DNA of 5,587 nt, from positions 1-5,587 of the forward strand of contig CAZMUQ010000054.1 of NCBI GenBank assembly GCA_964569845.1. Direction: 5' to 3'. Below the pieces are notes generated by a model, which worked only from the letters and a program-made list of their open reading frames with translations, searched no databases and had not been told where the DNA came from. Shown piece after piece: positions 1 through 5,587 of this stretch; positions within the stretch are counted from its first letter, which is position 1; every line of letters starts with the position of its first letter. Origin of the DNA: CAZMUQ01 sp964569845 (GTDB taxonomy: Archaea; Thermoproteota; Bathyarchaeia; Hecatellales; Hecatellaceae). The translations under genes and the position numbers were made by a program.

Positions 1-2
1 AA

Positions 3-9
3 TATTTAA
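3..9 (+). promoter_or_regulatory. Possible TATA box of the KaiC-like gene
   Basis: The AT-only stretch TATTTAA lies near the window edge. An archaeal TATA box is normally centred about 26 bases before the transcription start, which would put the start near position 31. That leaves a leader of about 40 bases before the TTG at 71, or about 7 bases before the TTG at 38. No upstream sequence is available to check for a BRE element, so this is a weak call. Confidence 0.3.
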
Positions 10-57
10 GTTTTTATGATGAAAATGTTAAGAAGGTTTGTGTTGCAAAATACTTTT

Positions 58-62
58 AGGTG
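58..62 (+). promoter_or_regulatory. Shine-Dalgarno AGGTG that favours the TTG start at 71
   Basis: AGGTG is a perfect match to the core complement of the archaeal 16S rRNA 3' end, and it sits 8 bases before the TTG at 71. The competing TTG at 38 has a purine run (AAGAAGG, 30-36) only one base away, which is too close to work as a normal ribosome binding site. Confidence 0.45.
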
Positions 63-70
63 TAGAATGC

Positions 71-733
71 TTGTTTGAGAATATTAGAACTGGTATTTCA
101 GGATTTGATGAAACTGTTGGTGGAGGTTTTCCATCTGGAAGTTTAATACTTCTTTATGGTAGACCTGGTAGTGGAAATTCCATTTTTGCTGCTCAGGTTG
201 CATATAACAGAGTTTCAGGTGGAAATTCTGTAACCTACTTTCTTTCTGGTAGGAGTATTGAGGAAGTTAAACGTGAATGGGCTACTTTTGGTTGGAATCT
301 TGATGAATATGTTAATAAAGGGCTTTTAAAAATTGTTGAAAATTTTGATAGTGTAGGCAAAATTAACCTTATTCTTGAAGATATAGGTAAGGGGCGTTGG
401 ATTATTCTTGATTCTCTTTCAAGTCTTCTAATTTTTGAGGATTCAACAAAAAAAATTGTAAACTTTTTAACTGAAATTTCAAATCAAGCTAAGAAATTTG
501 GAGGTTTACATTTCCTCCTTTTAACTAAGGATATGCATAAGCCTGAAGTTGAAGTTATGGTTCAACATTTTGTTGATGGTGTTATATCCTTCAGTTTTGA
601 AGTTAGGGGTCTTATCTCGGTTAGAAACATGGTTATACTTAAAATGCTTGGAAGGAATATCCCACCAGATATAATAGTATTTTCTGTTGGTGAAAATGGT
701 TTAAGTGTTGAAACAGCAACAAGGATAACCTAA
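71..733 (+). CDS. KaiC/Rad55-like RecA-fold protein, probably ATPase-dead
   Basis: This is a single-domain member of the KaiC/RadA/Rad55 family (COG0467 type). Residue numbers here count from the alternative TTG at 38. The family entry motif RTGISGFDE is at 17-25, followed by GGGFPSGS. The P-loop reads GRPGSGNS (41-48), so the essential lysine is asparagine (N47, codon 176-178). The strand that usually ends in two catalytic glutamates reads YFLSGRS (67-73), so those acidic residues are missing too. The block KREWATFGWNLDEY (78-91), Walker B WIILD (121-125, D125) and the C-terminal block KMLGR...ENGLSVE are all family-typical. Length (220-231 residues) is normal and the frame is open, so this is not a decayed gene. 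I infer a protein that may bind a nucleotide or partner but is unlikely to hydrolyse ATP, perhaps a regulatory paralogue. The start at 71 is preferred because AGGTG precedes it and family members usually begin a few residues before RTG; the longer form starts at 38. Codon third positions are rich in T. It has its own spacer on the right and no visible operon partner. Confidence 0.85.
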   Translation: MFENIRTGISGFDETVGGGFPSGSLILLYGRPGSGNSIFAAQVAYNRVSGGNSVTYFLSGRSIEEVKREWATFGWNLDEYVNKGLLKIVENFDSVGKINLILEDIGKGRWIILDSLSSLLIFEDSTKKIVNFLTEISNQAKKFGGLHFLLLTKDMHKPEVEVMVQHFVDGVISFSFEVRGLISVRNMVILKMLGRNIPPDIIVFSVGENGLSVETATRIT

Positions 734-738
734 AAGGT

Positions 739-756
739 TTAATACTTTTTGCTTTA
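739..756 (+). terminator. Possible T-rich terminator after the KaiC-like gene
   Basis: A T-rich stretch with a run of five T (746-750), followed by TTT, begins a few bases after the stop codon at 731-733. Archaeal terminators are often simple T-tracts without a hairpin. The tract is short, so the call is weak. Confidence 0.3.
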
Positions 757-851
757 TTGACTCCTATTATAGGCAAACAAAGTTTCTTATGTAAAATTTG
801 TAACCGTTAATTCTTGGATAATGATTGTCCTCCAAAAATGAAGTTTAAGCA

Positions 852-1015
852 TAAGCCTTAGCCTTCTGCTAGCTATCCCCCCTAAAGGTTGGATGTAAAA
901 GTTAAACTTTTGTCGTAGATTCGTAGAATTGTAGATTCGGAGATTCTGTAAAATAGGTAAATTCGTAGAAAACTGCAAATTTTAACTCTAACTATCTAAG
1001 CCTTTAATAAGCCTT
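852..1015. repeat. Three dispersed copies of TAAGCCTT
   Basis: TAAGCCTT is found at 852-859, 997-1004 and 1008-1015. The first and third copies extend to the identical 10-mer ATAAGCCTTA (851-860 and 1007-1016). A partial reverse complement, TAAGGC, is at 1028-1033. All lie between the KaiC-like gene and the promoter of the surface-protein gene, and their role is unknown. Confidence 0.45.
915..970. repeat. Cluster of short direct repeats (GTAGATTCG / ATTCGTAGAA)
   Basis: GTAGATTCG occurs at 915-923 and again at 931-939, a spacing of 16 bases. ATTCGTAGAA occurs at 919-928 and again at 961-970. AGATTC appears three times (917, 933, 941). The cluster is too short and irregular for a CRISPR array. 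It may be a set of protein-binding sites or simple slippage-derived sequence. Confidence 0.5.
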
Positions 1016-1022
1016 ATTAAGG
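1001..1022. repeat. Imperfect inverted repeat able to form a 9-bp hairpin
   Basis: The arms CCTTTAATA and TATTAAGG-type sequence pair over nine base pairs with one bulged T (1005) and a three-base loop GCC (1011-1013). An alternative stem pairs GCCTTA (1011-1016) with TAAGGC (1028-1033), so two structures compete for the same bases. No T-run follows, so it is not an obvious terminator. It lies upstream of the likely TATA box, so it would be outside the leader of the next transcript. Confidence 0.4.
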
Positions 1023-1065
1023 ATACCTAAGGCGAAAAAATTACTCCCTCCTCACATTATGCAAC

Positions 1066-1083
1066 AATTTAAAAATTTAAATA
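1066..1083 (+). promoter_or_regulatory. Likely TATA-box region of the surface-protein gene
   Basis: Two tandem AATTTAAA units (1066-1073 and 1074-1081) lead into TTTAAATA (1076-1083), a good archaeal TATA-like sequence. Transcription would be expected to start near 1105, giving a leader of about 30 bases before the TTG at 1136. Confidence 0.45.
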
Positions 1084-1124
1084 AATGATTGAACTATAAC
1101 TAAAGAACATAATTAAGCTTCTTA

Positions 1125-1129
1125 AGGGG
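1125..1129 (+). promoter_or_regulatory. Probable ribosome binding site for the surface-protein gene
   Basis: AGGGG ends six bases before the TTG at 1136, a suitable spacing. The match to the archaeal anti-Shine-Dalgarno sequence is partial. It supports the TTG start over the in-frame ATG at 1160, which would remove the charged n-region of the signal peptide. Confidence 0.4.
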
Positions 1130-1135
1130 AAAAAG

Positions 1136-1219
1136 TTGAAGGGTAGAGCTTTATTTTTAATGGTAATCCTTTTTCTGGCAATATTAAGCATAATAAACTT
1201 TCCAGCAAATGTTAAAGCA
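1136..1219 (+). other. Signal peptide of the surface protein
   Basis: Residues 1-28 have a short positive start (MKGR), a hydrophobic core of about 16 residues (ALFLMVILFLAILSII) and a polar end NFPANVKA. A signal peptidase I site of V-x-A type is likely after A28, before QEEGR. No lipobox cysteine is present, so it is not a lipoprotein. It is also not an obvious type IV pilin-like signal. Confidence 0.75.
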
Positions 1220-4210
1220 CAAGAGGAGGGAAGAATAGAAGTTTCAAGCCCAACCTTCAGNNNNNNNNNNNNNNNNNNNNNNNNNNNNNNNNNNNNNNNN
1301 NNNNNNNNNNNNNNNNNNNNNNNNNNNNNNNNNNNNNNNNNNNNNNNNNNNNNNNNNNNNTCATTAAACTTTGCAGCTGATGTTAAAGCTTTAGGAGGGC
1401 TTCTCTCAGTTTATGTTAACGATAATCTTACCTTTAAAGAGTTAACAATCAGCGAAACTGGTGAGAATACTGGAGTATTTACCTCTACAATATCTGAGGG
1501 CGATTTTAGGCCTCCAAATGTTACTGCACCTGCAACAATAACAGCAAAATATATCGACTATTCTTCACCAACCTTGCAAAAAATACCTAACCCTAGCAAG
1601 TATAGGGAAAAAAAGGATTATGCATCAGTTTTAACCTATACTGGTGAAATAAGCTTTAGTAAGAGTATTTACAGGATTGGTGAAAATGTTACTATTAGGC
1701 TTGTTGAGCCGGATTTAAATGTTGATTCAAAAGTAAATGATACAACTACTTATGGTGGCCCAGGCTCTGTATGGATTACAAGCACTACAGATCCTGTAGG
1801 TTTTCCAATAATTCTTGTTGAAACAGGTGTTGATACCGGAATTTTTGAGGGAAACTTTACCTTATCATTTAGGGAAACAATTCCTCCTGATGTTTTAAAG
1901 GTTTCAAGTGGAGATTATATTTACGCAAATTATACTGATGAGAAGAATAGGGCTGGAGTGGAAAACTATACTGTTACTGCCATAGCAACATTTAGAACAT
2001 TTACAGCTAACATTACACTTGATAGAAGCATTTACGGCCCCCTACACATCGGTAAGGTTACCATTTATGACCCAGATGAAAACTTAGACTTTAGCAGACC
2101 TGATATAATACCCTACACGGAAAATATTACAACAATTAAAGGTAGCTGGGTTGGTGGTGAAAGTGGGCCTTGGGGTATTACATTAGTAGAAACAGGCAAT
2201 AATACTGATACATTTGAAGGATTTTTTGTAGTTTCCCCGTGGGAAGAGAAGGAAGGTTCAACACCAACAGTTAAAGCTCCACCAGGCTCATCTTTAACAT
2301 TAACTTATAATGAAAGAATGGATGAGTATGGTGGTTCTAGGCCTCATGTTTTAACAGCTATGTGTAGAACTTTTAGAGGAAATGTTACCCTTGATAAGCC
2401 TATTTATAGTCCAGGTAGAGCTCATTCAACCAATTGCCTTGTTCCTGAGCATGGGGGATTAGTAACCATAGAGGTTACAGACCCTGACTTAAATAGGAAT
2501 GTTGATGCTGTAGACCTTTACCGTGAAACAAATAAAACATTGCTTATAAGTGTTTTAAAACCAGATGAAACTGTTAGAGCACCCTACCCTATATGGTTAA
2601 ATCTAACTGAAACTGGCAACAATACTGGAATATTCTTTTCTAAGCATTGGCTTAATGAATCTGTTAAAACAGGCGACCTAGTTGAGGTTACCTACGTAGA
2701 TAGGTTTGATGAGTCAGGTAACCCTGTAAATATTACAGCTAAAGCTCCCATACAAACTCACTCAGGCATATTATCAGTTAGTAAGGCTACTGTTTATCCT
2801 GGTGGAAAAATAACAGTAACTGTAAGAGATGAAGATTGGAATTTAAATCCCTATGTTAGAGATGTAATTCCCGCAGGAAATATTAAAGATTGGGGTGGAG
2901 TAGATGTTGAATCAACATTTCCTGGTGAAACAGGAACCCAGATAGTACTTGTCGAAACTGAGCCTAATAGTGGAATATTTACAGGTGAAGTTGAGCTAGG
3001 TAGAACTATTCAAGCTGATGCTGGTGACACTATAACAATTAGGTATAATGATGAGCAGGATGCTACTGGTGGAGGTGTTAGACTAATTGAAAAAGTTAAA
3101 GTTTCAGCCACAACTGGAGAAATTAAGCTTAACAAGCAATATTATCCTATAAGTGGCATAGTTGAAGTTACAGTTATAGATCCTGATAGAAATAAGGATT
3201 CAGCTTTTGCTGAATCCATTGGAGCTGATGAGGTTGCTATAAAGTCTACATCTCAAACAATCCCTGTAAATCTTGATAAACCCCTACTTGAAACAGGGCC
3301 TAATACTGGAATATTTACTGGGAAGTTTCAACTTAAACCTATGCCTGAAACTCAACCTTCTCTTAAAAATGGAATATGTTATGTTAAGCATGGTGACTGG
3401 ATAATGGTAACCTATACTGATCCTATGGGTGAAGGTAATGTTAAAGATATTCCTATAACAGCTAAAGCTCAAATTAATCAAACAACAGCGAAATTAAGCT
3501 TTGATAAGGTAGGTTACATGTTTAACGATACAGCAGTAATAACATTAATAGATCCAGATTTAAATGAGGAATCAACAATTACAGAGTTTGTTAATGTTAG
3601 CGTTTTCTCATCAACTGATCTTGCAGGTGTAAATATTGTTTTAGCTGAAACAGGCCCGGATACTGGGATATTTACTGGGGAAGTTAGGTTTGCAGATGAA
3701 ACTGTTGGTTCAAAACTTAAGGTTAGTATTGGAGATGTGGTTATTGCTAAATATATTGATGAAAATCCAAATCCTTCAGATGTTCCAGGATGGGTTGAGG
3801 GTACTCCAATACCTTCCATCGAGGTTACTGCCAGAACAACTATAGGCTTAGCTGCAGGGGTTCCGCCGGTGAAATCTTCTATACCTATACTACTTGATTC
3901 TCAAGGTAGGATTGTTGGAAAAGTTATTGTAGATATACCTGTAATCATATCTTCAAATCTTACAAACAAGGCTTTTGAAGATTTAAGCCTACTCTACATT
4001 GTGCAAGTTAAGGATTCTGGTGGAAGAGTTGTTTATTTAAGCTTCATCTCAGGCACTCTTCCAGCACAACAATCCTACACTTATGGTATTCAATGGAAAC
4101 CTGAAAAACCAGGCTCCTACATAATTGAAGTCTATGTTTGGAAAAGCTGGCTTGAACCTAGAGCTTTAAGTAGAGTTGTTTCCCTACCTATAATAGTCTT
4201 CCCACTATAA
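1136..4210 (+). CDS. Secreted S-layer-like protein with seven beta-sandwich-type repeats
   Basis: This is an exported protein of about 1,000 residues (1,024 with the gap counted as 100 bases). Residues 1-28 form a signal peptide. Seven repeats follow (about 32-904), each built as G-x-[IVL]-x-[LF]-[DS]-K-x-x-Y, then an acidic DPDLN-type loop, then ETGxNTGIF, a YxD strand and a VTA linker. A C-terminal Ig-like domain (about 905-1024) contains a GSYIIEVYVW strand. No C-terminal membrane helix or sorting motif is visible. Twenty N-x-S/T sequons occur outside the gap, consistent with a glycosylated surface protein. The acidic DPD loops could bind calcium; that is inferred from residue type only. 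From family memory, similar repeats occur in surface-layer-like proteins of Thaumarchaeota and relatives. I cannot tell whether it is the main S-layer protein, an adhesin or a secreted scaffold. The start is TTG: no ATG, GTG or TTG lies between it and the in-frame stop at 1097-1099. Bases 1261-1360 are unknown. Confidence 0.8.
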   Translation: MKGRALFLMVILFLAILSIINFPANVKAQEEGRIEVSSPTFXXXXXXXXXXXXXXXXXXXXXXXXXXXXXXXXXXSLNFAADVKALGGLLSVYVNDNLTFKELTISETGENTGVFTSTISEGDFRPPNVTAPATITAKYIDYSSPTLQKIPNPSKYREKKDYASVLTYTGEISFSKSIYRIGENVTIRLVEPDLNVDSKVNDTTTYGGPGSVWITSTTDPVGFPIILVETGVDTGIFEGNFTLSFRETIPPDVLKVSSGDYIYANYTDEKNRAGVENYTVTAIATFRTFTANITLDRSIYGPLHIGKVTIYDPDENLDFSRPDIIPYTENITTIKGSWVGGESGPWGITLVETGNNTDTFEGFFVVSPWEEKEGSTPTVKAPPGSSLTLTYNERMDEYGGSRPHVLTAMCRTFRGNVTLDKPIYSPGRAHSTNCLVPEHGGLVTIEVTDPDLNRNVDAVDLYRETNKTLLISVLKPDETVRAPYPIWLNLTETGNNTGIFFSKHWLNESVKTGDLVEVTYVDRFDESGNPVNITAKAPIQTHSGILSVSKATVYPGGKITVTVRDEDWNLNPYVRDVIPAGNIKDWGGVDVESTFPGETGTQIVLVETEPNSGIFTGEVELGRTIQADAGDTITIRYNDEQDATGGGVRLIEKVKVSATTGEIKLNKQYYPISGIVEVTVIDPDRNKDSAFAESIGADEVAIKSTSQTIPVNLDKPLLETGPNTGIFTGKFQLKPMPETQPSLKNGICYVKHGDWIMVTYTDPMGEGNVKDIPITAKAQINQTTAKLSFDKVGYMFNDTAVITLIDPDLNEESTITEFVNVSVFSSTDLAGVNIVLAETGPDTGIFTGEVRFADETVGSKLKVSIGDVVIAKYIDENPNPSDVPGWVEGTPIPSIEVTARTTIGLAAGVPPVKSSIPILLDSQGRIVGKVIVDIPVIISSNLTNKAFEDLSLLYIVQVKDSGGRVVYLSFISGTLPAQQSYTYGIQWKPEKPGSYIIEVYVWKSWLEPRALSRVVSLPIIVFPL
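1229..3847 (+). repeat. Seven protein repeats of about 112-140 residues
   Basis: Approximate residue limits are 32-169, 170-290, 291-414, 415-543, 544-660, 661-784 and 785-904. The ETG motifs start at 107, 229, 352, 492, 607, 719 and 838. The acidic loops start at 191 (EPDLN), 312 (DPDEN), 449 (DPDLN), 565 (DEDWN), 682 (DPDRN) and 806 (DPDLN); that of repeat 1 falls at the gap edge. Repeat 3 has ETGNNTDTF and repeat 5 has ETEPNSGIF, so the turn is not strictly kept. Repeat 4 is longest because of a 13-residue insertion after its tyrosine. Shared DNA is limited to short words such as GGAATATTTAC, so the duplications are old. Confidence 0.8.
1261..1360. other. Assembly gap of 100 N inside the surface-protein gene
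   Basis: Exactly 100 unknown bases interrupt repeat 1. The reading frame stays open across them and repeat sequence resumes after them. A run of 100 N is a common placeholder for a gap of unknown size, so the length should not be taken literally. Confidence 0.95.
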
Positions 4211-4225
4211 AATCTAAATTCCCTA

Positions 4226-4238
4226 TTTTTATTAAAAA
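4226..4238. terminator. Shared bidirectional T-tract terminator
   Basis: TTTTTATTAAAAA is palindromic except for its central base. The plus-strand T-run (4226-4230) lies 16 bases after the stop of the surface-protein gene. The minus-strand T-run (complement of 4234-4238) lies four bases after the stop of the ribonuclease gene. Both convergent transcripts could end here, as expected for hairpin-free archaeal termination. Confidence 0.5.
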
Positions 4239-4241
4239 CCG

Positions 4242-5525
4242 TTAAATTTTAAAGGTATCCCCTATTGATGGAACGAAAACTGGTATGCCAAGCTCAGTTT
4301 TTACCCATTCAGCAAGTTTTTCAGATTTCTCTTTACTTCCATGAACAAGGAAAACTGTTGGGTTTCCTTCAACATTTTTTAAAAGCTCTTTAAGTTCACT
4401 TTCTCCAGCATGAGATGAAAAATCAAACCTTTCAACTTCAGCTTCAACATTAATTTTTCTTCCACCAAAAAATATCTTCTTTTCTTCAAGAAGTTTTCTT
4501 CCAGGCGTTCCAGGTATCTGGAAGCTTACAAGAAAAATAGCATTTCTACTTCTTTTTGCAACTTCTTTAACATAGAAGGCTGCAGCTCCTCCTTGAAGCA
4601 TTCCTGCTGGAGAAATTATTACACACGGTTTTTTAACAGCTAAACGTCTATCTTTCCATCTTTCAACCCATTCAACACTACTTAAAGCATATTTTAAAAG
4701 CTCATAATCCCTAAAATATTCAGGATATTCAAGTAAAACCTTATTCACCTCTAAAGCCATACCGTCCATAACAACCGGATAATCAAAATTTTGCTCAGCA
4801 AGAATACATAAAACTTCCTGGGATCTTCCAACCGAGAAAGCTGGAACAAGAACTGTTCCACCATCTTCAACAACTTCTTTAACCCTTTTAACAAAAGCTT
4901 TTTCAACTTCTTGTCTTGGCGGATGATCCTCGGTTGCATAGGTTGATTCTAAGATTAAACATGAAATTTCTCCATGATTTACATCTGCAGCATTTAAAAG
5001 CTTTGTTTTTCTTAGATTAATATCTCCAGTATAAACTATAGTTTTTTCACGGTTATCCTCTGCAACCTTAATAATTATTTGGGCACTTCCAGGAATATGC
5101 CCTGCATCCCTAAACTCAAAATTTAAATCTTTAATCCTAAACTTTTTCCCATAACTTGCAGGAATAAAGCATCTTTCCATGGTATCTACATTTAAATCTT
5201 CGTAGGGAAGGAAGTATCCTGAAAGCTTTATTAAATCATTTATGAGTATTCTTGAAAGTTTTAGGGTTAACTTAGTAGTGTAAAGGGGAATTTTACCTCT
5301 AAGATAAAATAAGGGTATCCCGCCGCTATGATCTAAATGTGCATGAGTAAGAAGTATTCCATCAAGGTTTCTTGGTTGTATATGGAGGGGAAATGATGGT
5401 TCATGGTCTAAAAGAATACCATAATCAAGTAAAACAGTAGTATTTCCACTACTTAAAGCTATGGAGGATCTTCCAACTTCTCCAGCTCCCCCTAGAAACC
5501 TTATTCTTACCTCTTTACCCGACAT
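4242..5525 (-). CDS. aCPSF2-like MBL/beta-CASP ribonuclease
   Basis: This is a zinc-dependent RNA nuclease of the metallo-beta-lactamase/beta-CASP superfamily, related to the cleavage factor CPSF73. All family motifs are present in its 427 residues: LGGAGEVGRS at 11-20; motif 2 HAHLDH at 61-66; motif 3 GHIPGS with H143; motif 4 TGD with D168; motif A ESTY with E193; motif B SSHAG with H372; and motif C LVHG with H395. Histidine in motif C is typical of members that act on RNA. The beta-CASP segment (about 200-360) includes VPAFSVGRSQE and SPAGML. There is no N-terminal KH region as in the roughly 630-residue aCPSF1 (FttA), and the length fits the shorter aCPSF2 type better. HAHLDH also fits CPSF better than archaeal RNase J. 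The expected role is endonucleolytic and possibly 5'-3' exonucleolytic RNA processing in the cytoplasm. The ATG start gives the usual short lead into the first strand. The gene is convergent with the surface-protein gene and unlikely to be linked to it in function. Confidence 0.9.
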   Translation of the reverse strand: MSGKEVRIRFLGGAGEVGRSSIALSSGNTTVLLDYGILLDHEPSFPLHIQPRNLDGILLTHAHLDHSGGIPLFYLRGKIPLYTTKLTLKLSRILINDLIKLSGYFLPYEDLNVDTMERCFIPASYGKKFRIKDLNFEFRDAGHIPGSAQIIIKVAEDNREKTIVYTGDINLRKTKLLNAADVNHGEISCLILESTYATEDHPPRQEVEKAFVKRVKEVVEDGGTVLVPAFSVGRSQEVLCILAEQNFDYPVVMDGMALEVNKVLLEYPEYFRDYELLKYALSSVEWVERWKDRRLAVKKPCVIISPAGMLQGGAAAFYVKEVAKRSRNAIFLVSFQIPGTPGRKLLEEKKIFFGGRKINVEAEVERFDFSSHAGESELKELLKNVEGNPTVFLVHGSKEKSEKLAEWVKTELGIPVFVPSIGDTFKI

Positions 5526-5550
5526 TTCTATATTCTTCTACCCGTATCAA

Positions 5551-5557
5551 TGTTAAA
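5551..5557 (-). promoter_or_regulatory. Possible TATA box of the ribonuclease gene
   Basis: Read on the minus strand, TTTAACA is centred about 29 bases before the ATG at 5523-5525. That spacing would start transcription at or just before the start codon, giving a leaderless or nearly leaderless mRNA, which is common in archaea. No strong Shine-Dalgarno sequence precedes the ATG, which fits. The sequence match is weak. Confidence 0.3.
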
Positions 5558-5587
5558 CTAATCTGGCTAATCTTTAATGGTGAAGGG

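Larger units (their letters stand above)
734..1135. other. 402-bp gene-free spacer with short repeats
   Basis: No convincing gene is visible on either strand. The ATG triplets on the plus strand (for example at 788, 821, 838 and 893) run into stops within seven codons. The only long minus-strand frame (787-978) starts at TTG and has no recognisable motif. The stretch does contain a cluster of repeated 9-10-mers (915-970), three copies of TAAGCCTT, an imperfect inverted repeat (1001-1022) and the promoter of the next gene at its right end. No tRNA-like T-loop is visible. It could hold regulatory sites, the 3' end of the KaiC-like transcript, or an unrecognised small RNA. Confidence 0.6.

Noticed and set aside
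16..78. Short ATG-started frame (20 codons) upstream of and overlapping the KaiC-like gene
   Set aside because: It is in a different frame, ends at 78, has no convincing ribosome binding site and shows no known leader-peptide features. It could also be a chance result of AT-rich sequence.
915..970. Possible CRISPR array
   Set aside because: The repeats are only 9-10 bases, unevenly spaced and partly overlapping. There are no spacer-sized unique segments and no cas genes.
787..978. 63-codon minus-strand frame in the spacer
   Set aside because: It starts at a TTG with no clear ribosome binding site, covers the repeat cluster, and its translation shows no recognisable domain or family motif.
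734..1135. tRNA or C/D box RNA in the spacer
   Set aside because: No T-loop-like GGTTCRAAYCC sequence or cloverleaf arms are visible, and no paired RUGAUGA and CUGA boxes at suitable spacing were found.
3514..3819. 101-codon minus-strand frame inside the surface-protein gene
   Set aside because: It is opposite a well-supported repeat region, and its composition mirrors the repeats. The smaller frame at 3284-3481 is rejected for the same reason.
4751..4939. 62-codon minus-strand frame inside the ribonuclease gene
   Set aside because: It overlaps the conserved beta-CASP coding sequence in another frame and is lysine/leucine-rich low-complexity sequence with no family signal.
5577..5587. Possible start of a divergent plus-strand gene (ATG GTG AAG)
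   Set aside because: Only three codons lie inside the window. An AT-rich box at about the right distance exists, but that is too little to call a gene.

Overview
The window looks archaeal. Three things point that way. The genes are AT-rich, and two of the three start best at TTG codons behind short TATA-like boxes. There is a KaiC/Rad55-type RecA-fold protein. There is also a single-domain metallo-beta-lactamase/beta-CASP ribonuclease of the archaeal CPSF type. The large secreted protein, with its DPDLN and ETGxNTGIF repeats and its sequon-rich chain, recalls surface proteins of the Thaumarchaeota/Bathyarchaeia side of the archaea (TACK group). That placement is from memory of the families, not from a search. 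A run of exactly 100 N marks a scaffold gap, so this is a draft or metagenome assembly.

Layout: (1) Positions 71-733, plus strand: a single-domain KaiC-like protein whose Walker A lysine and catalytic glutamates are replaced, so probably a pseudo-ATPase. (2) Positions 734-1135: a 402-bp gene-free stretch with short direct repeats, an imperfect hairpin pair and, at its right end, the likely promoter of the next gene. (3) Positions 1136-4210, plus strand: a roughly 1,000-residue exported protein with a signal peptide, seven beta-sandwich-like repeats and a C-terminal Ig-like domain; the gap falls in repeat 1. (4) Positions 4211-4241: a 31-bp convergent spacer with T-tracts on both strands. (5) Positions 4242-5525, minus strand: an intact aCPSF2-like beta-CASP ribonuclease. 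(6) Positions 5526-5587: its probable promoter.

Nothing suggests the three genes act in one pathway. The first two point the same way but are separated by a long spacer and have separate promoters. The third is convergent. I see no CRISPR array, transposon, tRNA or rRNA. The most unusual items are the dead-looking KaiC homologue, the repeat architecture and glycosylation-site pattern of the surface protein, and the repeat-rich spacer. I do not find strong evidence of a new multi-gene system.
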